A stretch of DNA of 64,000 nucleotides from Branchiostoma lanceolatum (taxonomy: Eukaryota > Chordata > Leptocardii > Amphioxiformes > Branchiostomatidae), in the NCBI RefSeq assembly GCF_035083965.1, contig NC_089722.1, positions 19,709,142-19,773,141 of the forward strand, given 5' to 3'. This document shows, piece by piece, positions 47,101-56,674 of this stretch. The position numbers and the translations under genes were made by a program. The first letter of the stretch is position 1; each line of letters begins with the position of its first letter. The notes below the pieces were generated by a model, which saw nothing but the letters and a program-made list of their open reading frames with translations, was not told the origin of the DNA and did not search any database.

Positions 47101-50100
47101 AGTAAAAGAATGAAAGAAGGGGGGAAGGAAATTCTGAACGTGACATCATATATTGATAGGTATAAAGGAATGATTGATTGAGTGCTAACGTTCAACGTTC
47201 TATTCCTACACTTAATTTTCGGTTTTATGATTCTCAACAAATTTCATCAACGAGACAATCAATGTTCAATCATTTGTATAGTTGAAAAATACATATTCAT
47301 CCGTAACCATGGTAGCTATTCTGTATGATTTCAGATTTAATGACAAGGAAGGATTCGCACCATCCACCTACCTGGCGAAAGAAGACGTAGGGCAGAGTCT
47401 AGAGTATCCTTACGGAGGGCCTGCGGTGAGATATGTATAAATAACTATGAACCGTAATGAGGGGTTTGGGACCGCATTCTTCACACTGCAGCAGCGACAC
47501 CTAGCTGCAGTGCGAAGTGGAACTGTTAGTATTGCCCAGATGAAGCTGTTAGACGGTCACAGAAACGTTGGCAGGAGATTATGTACTGGTTATGTTTAAA
47601 GAACTTTGTTGTGCAATGATTAACCGACCTGCCCAAACTATTCATGATCACTAGTACATACCATTTAGTTTTAGGTTTATTTCTATGTATCAGTAATTAG
47701 CAGTTTTACATCCTGTTTCTGAAAAAAGAGACAATTTGAAGTACAAAATTAAGAATAACCTGCTAGATAACAAGACTGTCAAAGTCTTAGCATCTACTTC
47801 CTATAATGAATACTGCTCTAAGTTACATTTTCTTTGTCATGTAAGGAGGGAACAAATGCACAGACGAGTGACGAGGAAACACAGATTGCAGAGAAAGCTC
47901 CGCCGCCAAGACGGTAATAGATAACTTTTATACATTACATGTTGTGACTGGCGCTAACATTAACGGTGTCAAGCCAGATTTCTTCCCCTGCAAAATATCT
48001 GCCCCATCATGTCATGATTTTTATAGTGAGATTTTATTGATACTTTGTAGGGCTTAGACCTCATGAAAAAGAGGTTTTGTGTCTCAGTGACCAAGCGACC
48101 TTTGCTAATATAACTCATGACCCTAACACTAACCCTTTCTTAACTCTACGCACGCAAATAACCTACGGAGCAAAAATCGGGCGGAGCAGAAATTTGACGC
48201 GACACCGGCCTAGCCGTGCCATTCTACTCATTCTGACCCCGTTCACACTCATTTTTTTCAATCGCGATTGAAGTATAATCGCGATTGTTCGATCCGATCG
48301 CGATTGAACGCAAAGAAACTTTTGCGTTCACACTGCTTTTCGCCAAGTGGATTAAAGTACGCCGTGATCCGATCGCGATTGAAGCATGATTGAAGCATGC
48401 TATCGGCGATCATCTTGTAAATGTTGTTGTTGTCCTTGTTGTCCTTGTTTTGTGTCTATTTTTCCGCTAGACATTGTCACTTGGTGCGGTAAATGTCCCT
48501 CTTTCGGTGACATTTCCCCAGTTTGGCCTGCACCTCCTCTCTCCCCCAGATTGCGATGAGGACCCTGGTCTCCTCATCGCGCCATCTGCCACCAGCTGAA
48601 GTTGCTGACGGAGTTTTATTCTTCTTCTTGGGCATTGTTGACGAAAAGTTGTTGTTGTTGTTGTAAAAGAGCGATCTGACGTGCGGATTGGGTTTGTTTT
48701 CCCGCGCGATGCGAACTATGACCCCACGTACCCGCATGTATGACCTCCCACCCCCGGAACCAGCCGAAATCTCCGCCGATCGCGATGGAATGAATCGTAG
48801 TTGTGTTCACACTCCAAATTTGATAGGATTGGATTGGATCCGATCGCGATTAATCCAATCAAACTACCTCCGGAGGTAGTTACAATCCAATCGCGATTGG
48901 ATCGTTTTGGATCGTTCCAATCGCGATTGGGAGCGTTCACACTGAAAAAATCAATCGCGATCGGATCGATTCAATCGCGATTATACTTCAATCGCGATTG
49001 AAAAAGATGAGTGTGAACGGGGTCATATTTGTAGAAATTATAACGGCAGGAAAATGTATAAGCAAACGCAACAGTCGTTACTTACTCAGCCTATGTAAGG
49101 GGTGTTAAAAGCCTGCTAAGCAAGGCTATATTGTGTTCAAATGATAAGGTAACTGCAGTTCGCCAAAAATAATTACTCAAGCAACTGTATAAAATTTTGA
49201 AACAGTCAGACGTTTCAGACAGCACCCACTGTCTTTCGTCAGTGACTAACGATAGGACTGAGAACACCAGGTTTTATACCAGAACTCTGAATAATTATGC
49301 TTGAGTAATTATTTTTGGCGTATCTTACTACCTGGATGTCTAACTTTCATCAACGTAACTGCAGTTCTTTCATCAGACACAAGAGAGCGCTTTTTACCGT
49401 GTTATGCACAGGTGCACTATTTCTGTGGCTGACTCCATGTACCCATCGTTCCGCCGCGTGGCGCTGGAGAGGGTGAAGAGTGGGGAGTGCGGAAGCCCGT
49501 CACCCGAAGATGACGCAGCCGTTTCCTCCTGCTTAGGTACTGTAAATCTTTAAATGTTTGCGCTGCTTTTATCTTTTTTCAAGAATATGCGTTTCCAATG
49601 CATTAAGTGTTCTACAGAAATGTTACAACCGCGAATTTAGTAAACATCGAAAACCTCCCATTCCCTTCGTATTCTACCGCGAAATTAAGTCACCGCGAAA
49701 ATATACGAGTTTACAGTATGTCTGAAATGTCTTTTGCATTTGGGCTGTTTCATTTTGGGGGTTTAAGGGGTGGTCAGATAGAAGAAAGTTTTCTTGTTGC
49801 CCGTCACTTCCAATCTCTCTTTGAATTACTTTATTGTTGCTGACTCTTTTTCCTTTGATTTAAGTTTCTATATCCTCTATCTTGTTGTTAACTTTTCCTT
49901 ACAAATTAACGTTTTTTAGTAAAAAAGAACATGAAAATAGAATACTTTCCAAATTTTTGGTAGGCGACAACTGGCAGTTGAAGAGCCGGGATCCCCGTGA
50001 CATCCTAATGCGTAACCTGCCACCCCCTCCGTCGGAGAGTGGAAGCATCCACGGCGGGAAACAAACCCTGAAGAGAATGACATCTGCTGAAGAAGGTATG

Positions 50101-52861
50101 GCTGAAGGAGTTGAAATGAAGTGTATGTGTGAATTTCTTGTTTTACTAATCATAGTGAATTTCTCGTTGATTCTGTCTTTGCATTTTCCCTCTGACTGAT
50201 AAGGAAACAAATGTGGAGATGCATATATGTATATTTATGTATGGGCCTGATACGGGTGTTCCGGACCGTGTGATAATTATCCATATATAACAAGAAATTG
50301 TTGACGGCATAGCTGTGGGTCAAACTAGAAAACAACTTCTTCCCCGCAAACTCTACCTATTGTAAGCAAAAAATGTCAATACGCAACTCACACGCACAAC
50401 TTACATGCAAGTTAACCTATCTATCTTACATTGTACAGCTAGAAACAGAAGTTCTTAAGATCATTTTTGATGATTCCAGAAGCGAGACGAAGGAACTTGG
50501 AGACGGAGACGTACCGGGCCGTCGGTGCTTACGAGAAAACGTGCGAGAAAGAAGTCAGCTTCACTGCCGGAGCGACAGTACACGTCATTCACAAAAATGA
50601 AAACGGTAAAGCCACAATACCGCTAAAGAACAACACAAAATTGATTAAGACTTTTTTGTAATTATCGTAACATACCCTTCATTGACACTAATCCGCCAGG
50701 TTACATGAATCCGTTACTTTGAAAAACATTGGGTTTGAAACATCTCTAGCGCAGCACCTCCCAGTTTAGATAATCACAAGTGCATTATACTGGGAGACGT
50801 TGGGTTGGAGATCTGTTTAGACGCATCTTTTCATGGTGGCAGAATTATGTACCCTAGTGGAATTATGTTAGTAGATGCTATTTTTATCCATACTTGACTT
50901 CAGTTTTCGAATCCATTTTCATGCTTCTCCATACACAGGAAATTAGTAGCTCTTCGTTCGATGCGTTTCGTCCATCTAGTTTCCAAAAAACAAACGAGAC
51001 TTTACCGCGTTTTAAACTAAATGTCCTATCAGCATAGCCGCGCATTTGCAATATGTCGAATTGATATAACTTTTCGATATCATACAGATATGCATATCCT
51101 AACCGTAGTAATGATCCTGTTGAATGGTTGATATGGCCTTAACGGTATTGCATTTATATAATAGCTTTACAGTATTATCGATATCTGTATATATACGTAT
51201 CAGCAATTTTGATACAATATATTTCGGAACGCTAGGGTGGTGGTACGTGTGGATAGGTAAAGACGAGGGCTGGGCGCCGGGGTCCTACCTGGAGCCGATC
51301 GACCACGACCCGCAGAGGGACACGGTCTTCATGGAGGGTCAATCCTCTGCCTACATCACCACGCATGCGTACACCCCGCAGATGGAGGATGAGTTGCAGT
51401 TCGAGAAGGGTCAAAGGGTAGAGGTCATCATGAAGAACCTGGATGGCTGGTGGCTTGTCAGGTCAGTAGATACAATAAACTTAAAGCATTTTTGATTATT
51501 TTGTTTTCGCCTGCGTCCATGGGCGCCGCCATGTTGGATTTTGACGTCATGGAGGCGCCATCTTGTTTCCGGTTGGAATGTGCCGTTGGAAAGAGTTAGA
51601 TTGCGTCATGGCGAATAGCATTTGGTGCATAAGGGGCGACTTTCTTCTTTTTTTATCCATCATAATCTACAGATTCTACGCAGGAGATTTTGACATAACT
51701 TTGTATTTTTCTTGTTATTCTACGTGAATTTGTAAAGTTAGCAGCGTGTCGTTGTAGTCTTGGTAAATGTAATAGTCATCCGGCAGTCGATCAATATTTG
51801 TCTTTAAAATTTATGTATGACATATCTTTTATCATAGTTAGACTTTTGAATCGATTGATTGAATGTGAGTGCACCTTTAGTATATGTTCTCTTTCAGACC
51901 ATAAGTCTCTATTCACTCTTTGACTATGTAGCACTTGAAAAGAAATAACCATGGTGCAACATAGACAATTGTATGTTTCCCACAGTATCGCTGAGAAGCA
52001 AGGCTTTGCTCCTGCTACCTACCTGAAGAAGGTGAATAAGGTGTCCCGTCGGTACAAGAAGACCCCGGGGAGACCCAGCAGTAGACCCAGTAGCACCTCC
52101 AGTAATAATCAAGAAGAAGAGATGAAGTTTCTTGGGTTACATGATATCAGCTTCATCCTACCGGAGCAGCTAGAACACGCAGCGCCTCCGAGAAGGTACG
52201 GAAGAAACAAACAAACAAACAAACAACAAACATTGTATTACACTCTTAAACAAACCCGTAAGCCCCTGTCACACAGAGCCGACCATGGTCCCCCGACCTT
52301 CTCCAGACCATGGTTGGGAGTTAGTAGTGAGCAGTTGGGACTTGGTCAGCGAGGTCGCGTCCTACTAAACGTCGTCTGCGTCAGGAGAGTTTGTCCACCA
52401 TAGGGTTTCTTCGGCTGGTGTGACTTCCCGCTTACTGACTCTCCTGGCCAGTTGTTTACCCTATTTTGGCCACATTATACTCTCCGTACCCCCGTAGGAA
52501 CGCCTGTTGGACGCTATGGATACATCCCTGTTGTGCACTTTTACAAAACAAAACAAAATCGAAGAAGAAGTAGAGTCGTAAGTTTGCGGAGAAGACAGAT
52601 ACTGCATCGAGCGTTGAATAGGCAAAACGAAAATATACCTGTGTTTAGATGTTGATATGTTGATATGCGCATGATTTTGTTATATAAAAAAGGCGATGTA
52701 TATAAAAAAATTTCAACCTAAGAATGCTGATTAAGAAAACTTGTTCTTTCGTTAGGTGTTCCATTATGGAGGTGGTGGAGAGTCGTCACAAGAAGCCGTC
52801 CAACCGCCGATCGGGGGTCAGATCGCTCTACATACAGGACCCGATCCCGGAGGATCCGTGA
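37084..52861 (+). CDS. SH3PXD2-like: PX and six-SH3 adaptor of the p47phox/Tks (SH3PXD2) family, complete, 879 aa
   Basis: Twenty-one coding exons: 37084-37167, 40116-40196, 40892-40967, 41364-41440, 41948-42042, 42528-42766, 43067-43174, 43537-43654, 44735-44911, 45620-45768, 46453-46581, 46722-46826, 46967-47084, 47335-47425, 47846-47913, 49412-49536, 49964-50095, 50480-50605, 51236-51461, 51986-52195, 52756-52861. They sum to 2640 bases and all phases close. The first ATG has an upstream in-frame TGA. PX domain at about 10-135 ([43 protein letters not shown]). SH3 domains at about 187-240, 257-307, 414-467, 483-533, 669-722 and 739-790, each with GWW and a final PxxY/F. They alternate an A type (GW-P-SYLEP) and a B type (DGWWLV). 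A polybasic Ser/Arg-rich stretch follows SH3-6. By family it should bind phosphoinositides and Pro-rich partners in NADPH-oxidase or podosome-type assembly; the exact role is inferred. p47phox has two SH3 domains, Tks4 four and Tks5 five. Confidence 0.95.
37370..37560 (+). repeat. ACCTTCGC-type dispersed repeat
   Basis: TACCTTCGCAAAGAAGGTTATG, a GT-rich part, ACTCGAGAAGGCCTGGAAGG and GGCTTGTTACGGTA are in family order. It lies in intron 1 of the PX-SH3 gene. A LINE-like tail lies just before it, at 37200-37320. Confidence 0.7.
37600..38032. mobile_element. two adjoining MITEs of the CTCGCTGCG family
   Basis: A partial copy (to about 37760) and a full one (37785-38032) share AACAAAACACACCAAGCG, GTGAAATTCGTTGAGCG and CGCGGCACGTTGGCGACCTC. 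The full copy has inverted ends. Confidence 0.7.
38151..38235. repeat. palindrome with a 22 bp perfect inner arm
   Basis: AAGCAGATCTACACGGTGCA... at 38168-38189 is answered exactly at 38203-38224. The outer arms continue with mismatches to the TCGTACGATAAAT and ATTATCGTACAAT ends. A related element with the same AAGCAGATCT core lies at 45967-46085. Confidence 0.85.
38395..38735. repeat. tandem duplication of about 175 bp
   Basis: Both copies contain TTTCCTACCAAGTGATGTAA, CACTTATTACAGAAGC, CTAACCGA and CAGAGAAACAT-like sequence in order. A similar but looser pair lies at 38884-39090. Confidence 0.85.
39602..39987. mobile_element. MITE of the TAGGCCATGTTGATTTGA family
   Basis: The 33 bp ends (TAGGCCATGTTGATTTGATT at the left) are almost exact inverted repeats. 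It is 386 bp long and homologous in inverted orientation to the element at 60563-60952. It lies 130 bp before exon 2 of the PX-SH3 gene. Confidence 0.9.
40222..40310 (+). mobile_element. fragment of the CGCCAAAAATA element
   Basis: CGCCAAAAATAGTTACTCAA and AAACAGTCAGACGTTTTAGA match the left half of the complete 160 bp element at 49161-49320. It begins 26 bp after exon 2 of the PX-SH3 gene. Confidence 0.8.
40412..40686. mobile_element. MITE of the GTCACACATAG family
   Basis: CCCCTGTCACACACTC at the left and the complement of GGCTATGTGTGACAGG at the right. Internal CTCCCAACC and GTTGGGAG motifs pair. It lies in intron 2 of the PX-SH3 gene. Confidence 0.75.
41146..41310. repeat. (GT)n, (GTGG)n and (GTAT)n microsatellite
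   Basis: A compound simple repeat in intron 3 of the PX-SH3 gene. The long frames over it are artefacts. Confidence 0.95.
41640..41930 (-). mobile_element. tRNA-derived SINE copies just upstream of exon 5
   Basis: On the minus strand two box B-like motifs are seen (GAGTTCGAATCCC near 41860 and GGGTTCGAATACC near 41815), followed by the family body ending in GAGCCACATTTCGAGCACC. The head lies within about 20 bp of the acceptor at 41948. Confidence 0.75.
43670..43990 (+). repeat. ACCTTCGC-type dispersed repeat
   Basis: TTACCTTCGCCTAGAGGGTT, GT-rich part, CGCAATAACTCAGGAATGCC, GGGCCCCCTAGCGGCTTGC and CTGCAGGAGAACTTTC. It lies in the PX-SH3 gene intron after exon 8. The next copy is at 44410-44710 in the same intron. 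Confidence 0.8.
44410..44710 (+). repeat. ACCTTCGC-type dispersed repeat
   Basis: TTACCTTCGCCGAGAAGGTT, GT-rich and (GAAT)n part, GATAACTCAAGAATGCC, GTGCCCCCTAGCAACC and CAGCGGAACTTCC. It ends about 25 bp before exon 9. Confidence 0.8.
44930..45020. repeat. (AATC)n/(AACC)n microsatellite
   Basis: Tetranucleotide run TCAATCAATC..., ACCAACCAACC... and back to AATC, directly after exon 9 of the PX-SH3 gene. Confidence 0.95.
45210..45415. mobile_element. MITE, TACTGTAAAT family rich in CGCGAA
   Basis: AACTGTGAATCATGAAATG at the left pairs with the complement of CAAACATTTACAG at the right, with CACCGCGAAAATATGC and TTTACCGCGAAGGCAAG inside. Confidence 0.7.
45967..46085. mobile_element. short inverted-repeat element with AAGCAGATCT core
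   Basis: TAATCTCCAAGCAGATCTAA at the left and the complement of TTAGATCTGCGTGGAGATTA at the right. Related to the palindrome at 38151. Confidence 0.75.
48234..49025 (-). mobile_element. 792 bp DNA element with 70 bp inverted ends, ATCGCGAT repeats and half a Myb-like domain
   Basis: TGACCCCGTTCACACTCAT at the left and its complement at the right start inverted repeats of about 70 bp with few mismatches. The core palindrome ATCGCGAT occurs eleven times. The minus-strand frame 48737-48477 contains [16 protein letters not shown] followed by [15 protein letters not shown] and [14 protein letters not shown], matching the first half of a trihelix Myb/SANT-like DNA-binding domain, then a stop. Such domains occur in Harbinger-type transposon partner proteins. 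No transposase was seen, so it is non-autonomous. It lies in the PX-SH3 gene intron after exon 15. Confidence 0.8.
49161..49320 (+). mobile_element. 160 bp element with 22 bp perfect inverted ends
   Basis: CGCCAAAAATAATTACTCAA at the left is repeated exactly as the complement at the right end. The inside has ACAGTCAGACGTTTCAGACA and CTGTCTTTCGTCAGTGACTA, which recall Penelope-like end hairpins. A partial second copy is at 40222. Confidence 0.85.
49538..49718. mobile_element. MITE, TACTGTAAAT family, abutting the exon 16 donor
   Basis: Ends TACTGTAAATCTTTAAATG at the left and the complement of GTTTACAGTA at the right. ACCGCGAAATTAAG and CACCGCGAAAAT lie inside. Its first base is the T of the GT donor of PX-SH3 exon 16. 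Confidence 0.75.
50688..50866 (-). mobile_element. MITE of the CCACCAGGGTACA family
   Basis: In complement to the others: starts CTAATCCGCCAGGTTACAT, ends TACCCTAGTGGAATTA. It lies in the PX-SH3 gene intron after exon 18. Confidence 0.85.
52264..52395 (+). mobile_element. fragment of the GTCACACATAG MITE family
   Basis: CCCCTGTCACACAGAGCCGA, CCATGGT, CCGACCTTCTCCAGACCATG and TTGGTCAGCGAGGTCG match the 8.04 kb fragment and the left ends at 23.5 and 40.4 kb. It lies in the last PX-SH3 intron. Confidence 0.7.
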
Positions 52862-52933
52862 TCAAGATCAAATCTCACTCAATAATGTTAGATCCCTGTC
52901 AATATGTGATGAAGATCAAATCTCACTCGATTT

Positions 52934-54067
52934 TAGGGCCCTGTCACACTTGTGCGTATATTCAAGTGCGCATGAGTTGCGTATTAACGCTTTTTGGTCT
53001 GCAGGGACAAAGTTGTTTTCTACTTTGACCCACCGTTGTGCAGCCTAGTGATCGAACCTAAGAAATCACTTATTCGGCTGTAAACTTAACCTAAACCAAA
53101 AACTATCCAGACTGGGGGGGGGGCTAAAAGTGCCCGCGGCAACTTTGACATCGTATTACTGCCAAACGATGTATGCTACGACTACCAAACTTGGTGACTT
53201 TTCCTAAAATTTTGTTGGGAACAATTTTATACTAATGGTTAAAGTTTATCATTTTTCATGTTGCCATGGCAACCGGTTTCTGACAGGCATTTTATGCAAA
53301 AATCATTAATTTTTTGAAAACAATGATATTTCTCAGGTTTTCTTGCACAACTACACTAGTTTTCCTACATGTATAACATTATATGTAATTAGATGTAACT
53401 TTCCTGATTTAATATTCATAATTTATGCTAATTTTATGACGTAATCAGTCAAAATCCAAGATGGCGGACTATATCACTATTTCAGGTATCAGCAGGCTTT
53501 TTTGCCTTTAAAATCGCCAATACCTGACATTTTCTTTATCAGAAACATTTAGATTAACGTTTCTAGTCTATTTTCAGTGTCCTTTGGGGTCATAAGTGGA
53601 AAAAAAGAATTTCTAAAAATTTCAAAATGGCCGATCCAAGATGGCGGATCCCAAGGGATCGCTAACAACACATGACGTCACTCTATGGCGTCATTTTGAC
53701 GTCAACGTACTTACCATTGACGTTGTATGCCTTGCATACCTTAAAATGAATAATACAAACCGTTTTGTTTAATACCTTTAGATATTTAGGGAATTCCCTA
53801 TTTAGCCAATAAAATCACATCGATGACGTCATAATTACGTCATATTACGTCACAACGTCACCAAAATTACAGGAATGATAAAACTTGACGTGAATATCAC
53901 TCCCTGCAAATTTGGTGATGATACATCATACCGTTCGGAAATTATGAGGGGGGGGGCCGAATCAGCCCCCCCCCAGTCCTAGATATACCAAAAAAGCCCA
54001 GTCTGGATAGGGTTAATACGCAACTCATGCGGACTTGTATATACGCACAAGTGTGACAGGGGCTTTA
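52934..54067 (-). mobile_element. MITE of the CACACTTGTGCGTA family with a second element nested inside
   Basis: About 55 bp inverted ends: AGGGCCCTGTCACACTTGTG at the left and the complement of CACAAGTGTGACAGGGGCT at the right. The flanks match the 241 bp copy at 20771. Bases of about 53103-54011, bounded by CTATCCAGACTGGGGGG and the complement of CCAGTCTGGATAG, interrupt it as a separate 0.9 kb element. No ORF was recognised in the inner element. Confidence 0.8.
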
Positions 54068-54217
54068 GATCCATGTCAATACGTGATCATGGTGACATCA
54101 CACTCAATATCAGTAGATCCCTGTCAATTGGACATCATGGTCTAATCTCATTCAATACTAGATTCCTGTCAAAACTTGATCATTATAAAATCTCGCTCAA
54201 TACTAGATCCTTGTCAA

Positions 54218-54340
54218 AGACCAGATTGTGAAGGACACTGGGTTAAACATTCGGGAAGCAGAGGCTAGGGCAAGGGACAGGACTTCTTGGAGGATCCACC
54301 TGGAAAGCAAGGGGCCAATTTATGGCCTGTGCACGTAGGC
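54218..54340 (+). pseudogene. LINE ORF C-terminal remnant
   Basis: The frame reads DTGLNIREAEARARDRTSW, then RIHLESKGPIYGLC and a stop. The DRTSWR- core resembles the A-DRxxWR- C-terminus of several LINE ORF2 proteins. It is a short fragment inserted within the minisatellite. Confidence 0.45.
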
Positions 54341-54540
54341 CGGCAGGAGGAAATCTCACTCAATTCTAGATCCCTGTCAAACCGTGATAATGGTCAAATC
54401 TCACTCAATACTAGATATATGTCTAAACGTACTCATGATCAAATCTCACTCAAAACAAGATACATGTCTGTGATTATGGTCAAATATTACTCAATTCTAA
54501 ATCCCTGTCTGTGATTTAATGGTCAAATCACACACTTTGA

Positions 54541-56674
54541 TATTTACGTAATTGTAGCCATAACAGTTATTCACTTTTTAGGCTAAACTAAATGTTGTCC
54601 TTGTAAACAACTTGTGACAAGTTTAAGTTTAAGTGTATCAACAACATTTATATAGAGAGAGCGTACGCACAAGACTGACGACACAATTGAAAAGTTACAT
54701 ACAAACGTTTGCAGTAGAAAGTCATGACTAAGTTTCCACCGGACCGAACTTACTGCATGTAAGCAAGAAACTGAAGTTGATGTACGGATGTAGTAGGTTT
54801 ATAACTCATTTTGTAACTCATACCGAATTAGTTGCTGTAAGTTTCACTGTTATAACAAGCTCCTACAAAGGTTGAACCCCTACAAAATTGCTGAAATGCA
54901 GGCACTTTGTTTTAACAAAGTTGACACAGCGACCAGTTGTCGTAAAACTTAACTCCTTCAAAATTGTGACTGATCACAAGAACGTCAACATACGCTCTAC
55001 ACTACAGTATATAAACTAAATCCTAAAAATTCGGAAACTTAGAACTTGGTCGAACATATCTATTTAAATACGGTATCATTTGCGTTGTATTATATATCAT
55101 TGAAAAACTTGTTTATTATCCGTCAAAATAATATTCAGGTTGTTATGATCTGATTAATGATACCAGCGCTGAATTTGTGAGTAGGTCGCGAAAGAAATGT
55201 GCTGAAAATGCCCTTGCTCATTTGTCCGTAGGTTTTAATGAATAGACTATGCTTTATCTTCGGAAAGCTGGTGTTTTCCTATAAAATGATGCCGAAAACA
55301 AATGGTGAAATTCTCCTGCCAACGTCAGGCGCCCTGTACGTTGACAGGAGGGTTTCTGCACGTTTGTTCTGTGACACACTCGCCCCGTCAGCTCTGGAGT
55401 TCAACTTTTAGGATCATGGCCAATTTGGCATCATTGTTAAGTGTAATGAATAAGCTTTCCAATGATGTATGATACTATACAATTGATTAAGTAGCACTCG
55501 AGAAATGAGGGATCAAATCTAAGTTTCCGAACGTTCTGTGCTGAGTGCATTTCGTTTTTATTTATAAAAGGGTTTGGAACCGGACATTCGAACATGATTA
55601 GTGTACAGACGTCATAGTTTACTGTGTTGACGTCACAATTATATGTGCACTGTAAATATGCCAACGGAATGAAAATACAATGTATGTCTTTGGGCGTGCA
55701 TGTTTGCTTAGCTTCTAAAGAAGCCATCTTTGCAGATTAGGATTGGGCGTGTCGTAAAGTCATACATGGGGATGTAGTTTAAAACGGGGGGTGGGGTCAA
55801 AACGGGGTCATATTTGGCCCGAGGATGTTTCCGTCTAGTGAAATCCTTTTACCGCTTCTGACTATACAATGTACAACAGCCTCAAAGAACTTAAGAAGAT
55901 CATTTATGTACAAATGTGTATATCGAGTTCTATTTTGCTTTGTCAGCAAAAGCTTTTGAAATGTCCTTGCCGAATGGGCTGATATGAATATTTAATATTG
56001 ATAACAAGATTTTGAAGCGCCACCTTGAAATAAACCGGACTGAAGACAAAACGAATTCCACACCGATTCTTTGTGTTTTATTATTCCCAAAATATGATAA
56101 ACTTATTTTTTAAGATATCATTTCGTGGGTTACTGACCAGATACAAGTGCAACCATGTATTTCTGTTATAACAAGCATCAGACGTATTGACTGATGTAAT
56201 TATAAAATTTAGGTCACTTTTGTATCCAAAGCAAAGACGAACAAAAGAAAAGCCCTCAGGGGACGGTGTCAGCTGTCAGGTCAGTCCATCTCGGTTTTCC
56301 CGGGAGCATCTCAAAGATAAGCCTCCATTCCTTAAAAATTTAACGATCTAAGAGAGACAACGGCAAACTATTGGATAAGATATAAGCGATCATTCTGTTA
56401 TGTTTAATGAAAAAAAATTGTTATACACAAGCTGACTGTTAAACACATTCACGACGCCCGTAACTGTTTTGGAAAATAAACGCCACACCTACCATCGCTA
56501 TGAAAACATTTCTTTTGAAACCACCCGTAAAGCAAGCCGATGACACGAACCCTTCGCGATCCAATGAATGACCCTGTATGGGCGAGAGGATACGTAACGG
56601 TTCTTTAAATCGACAGTGACAAGATCGGAAGGTTGGGGTGAAGGTGGTCATCTTTAGGGCACTTTTCTTTCAAG
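54541..56674. other. gene-free stretch, possibly including 3' flank of the PX-SH3 gene
   Basis: No exon was recognised. An AATAAA lies at 56029-56034, 3.2 kb after the PX-SH3 stop; it could end a very long 3' untranslated region, but nothing else supports that. The last 30 bases run into the sialyltransferase start. Confidence 0.35.

Larger units (their letters stand above)
52859..54540. repeat. minisatellite starting at the stop codon, interrupted by nested elements
   Basis: Units of about 35-45 bp (GATCAAATCTCACTCAATAC, TAGATCCCTGTCAAA, CGTGATCATGG) occupy 52859-52935 and 54066-54540. The stop TGA of the PX-SH3 gene is itself part of the first TGATCAAGATCAAATC unit. A DNA element at 52934-54067 splits the array. 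Confidence 0.85.

Noticed and set aside
48234-49025. The palindrome cluster as a replication origin or host regulatory island
   Set aside because: The palindromes lie within a bounded inverted-repeat element, which explains them better.
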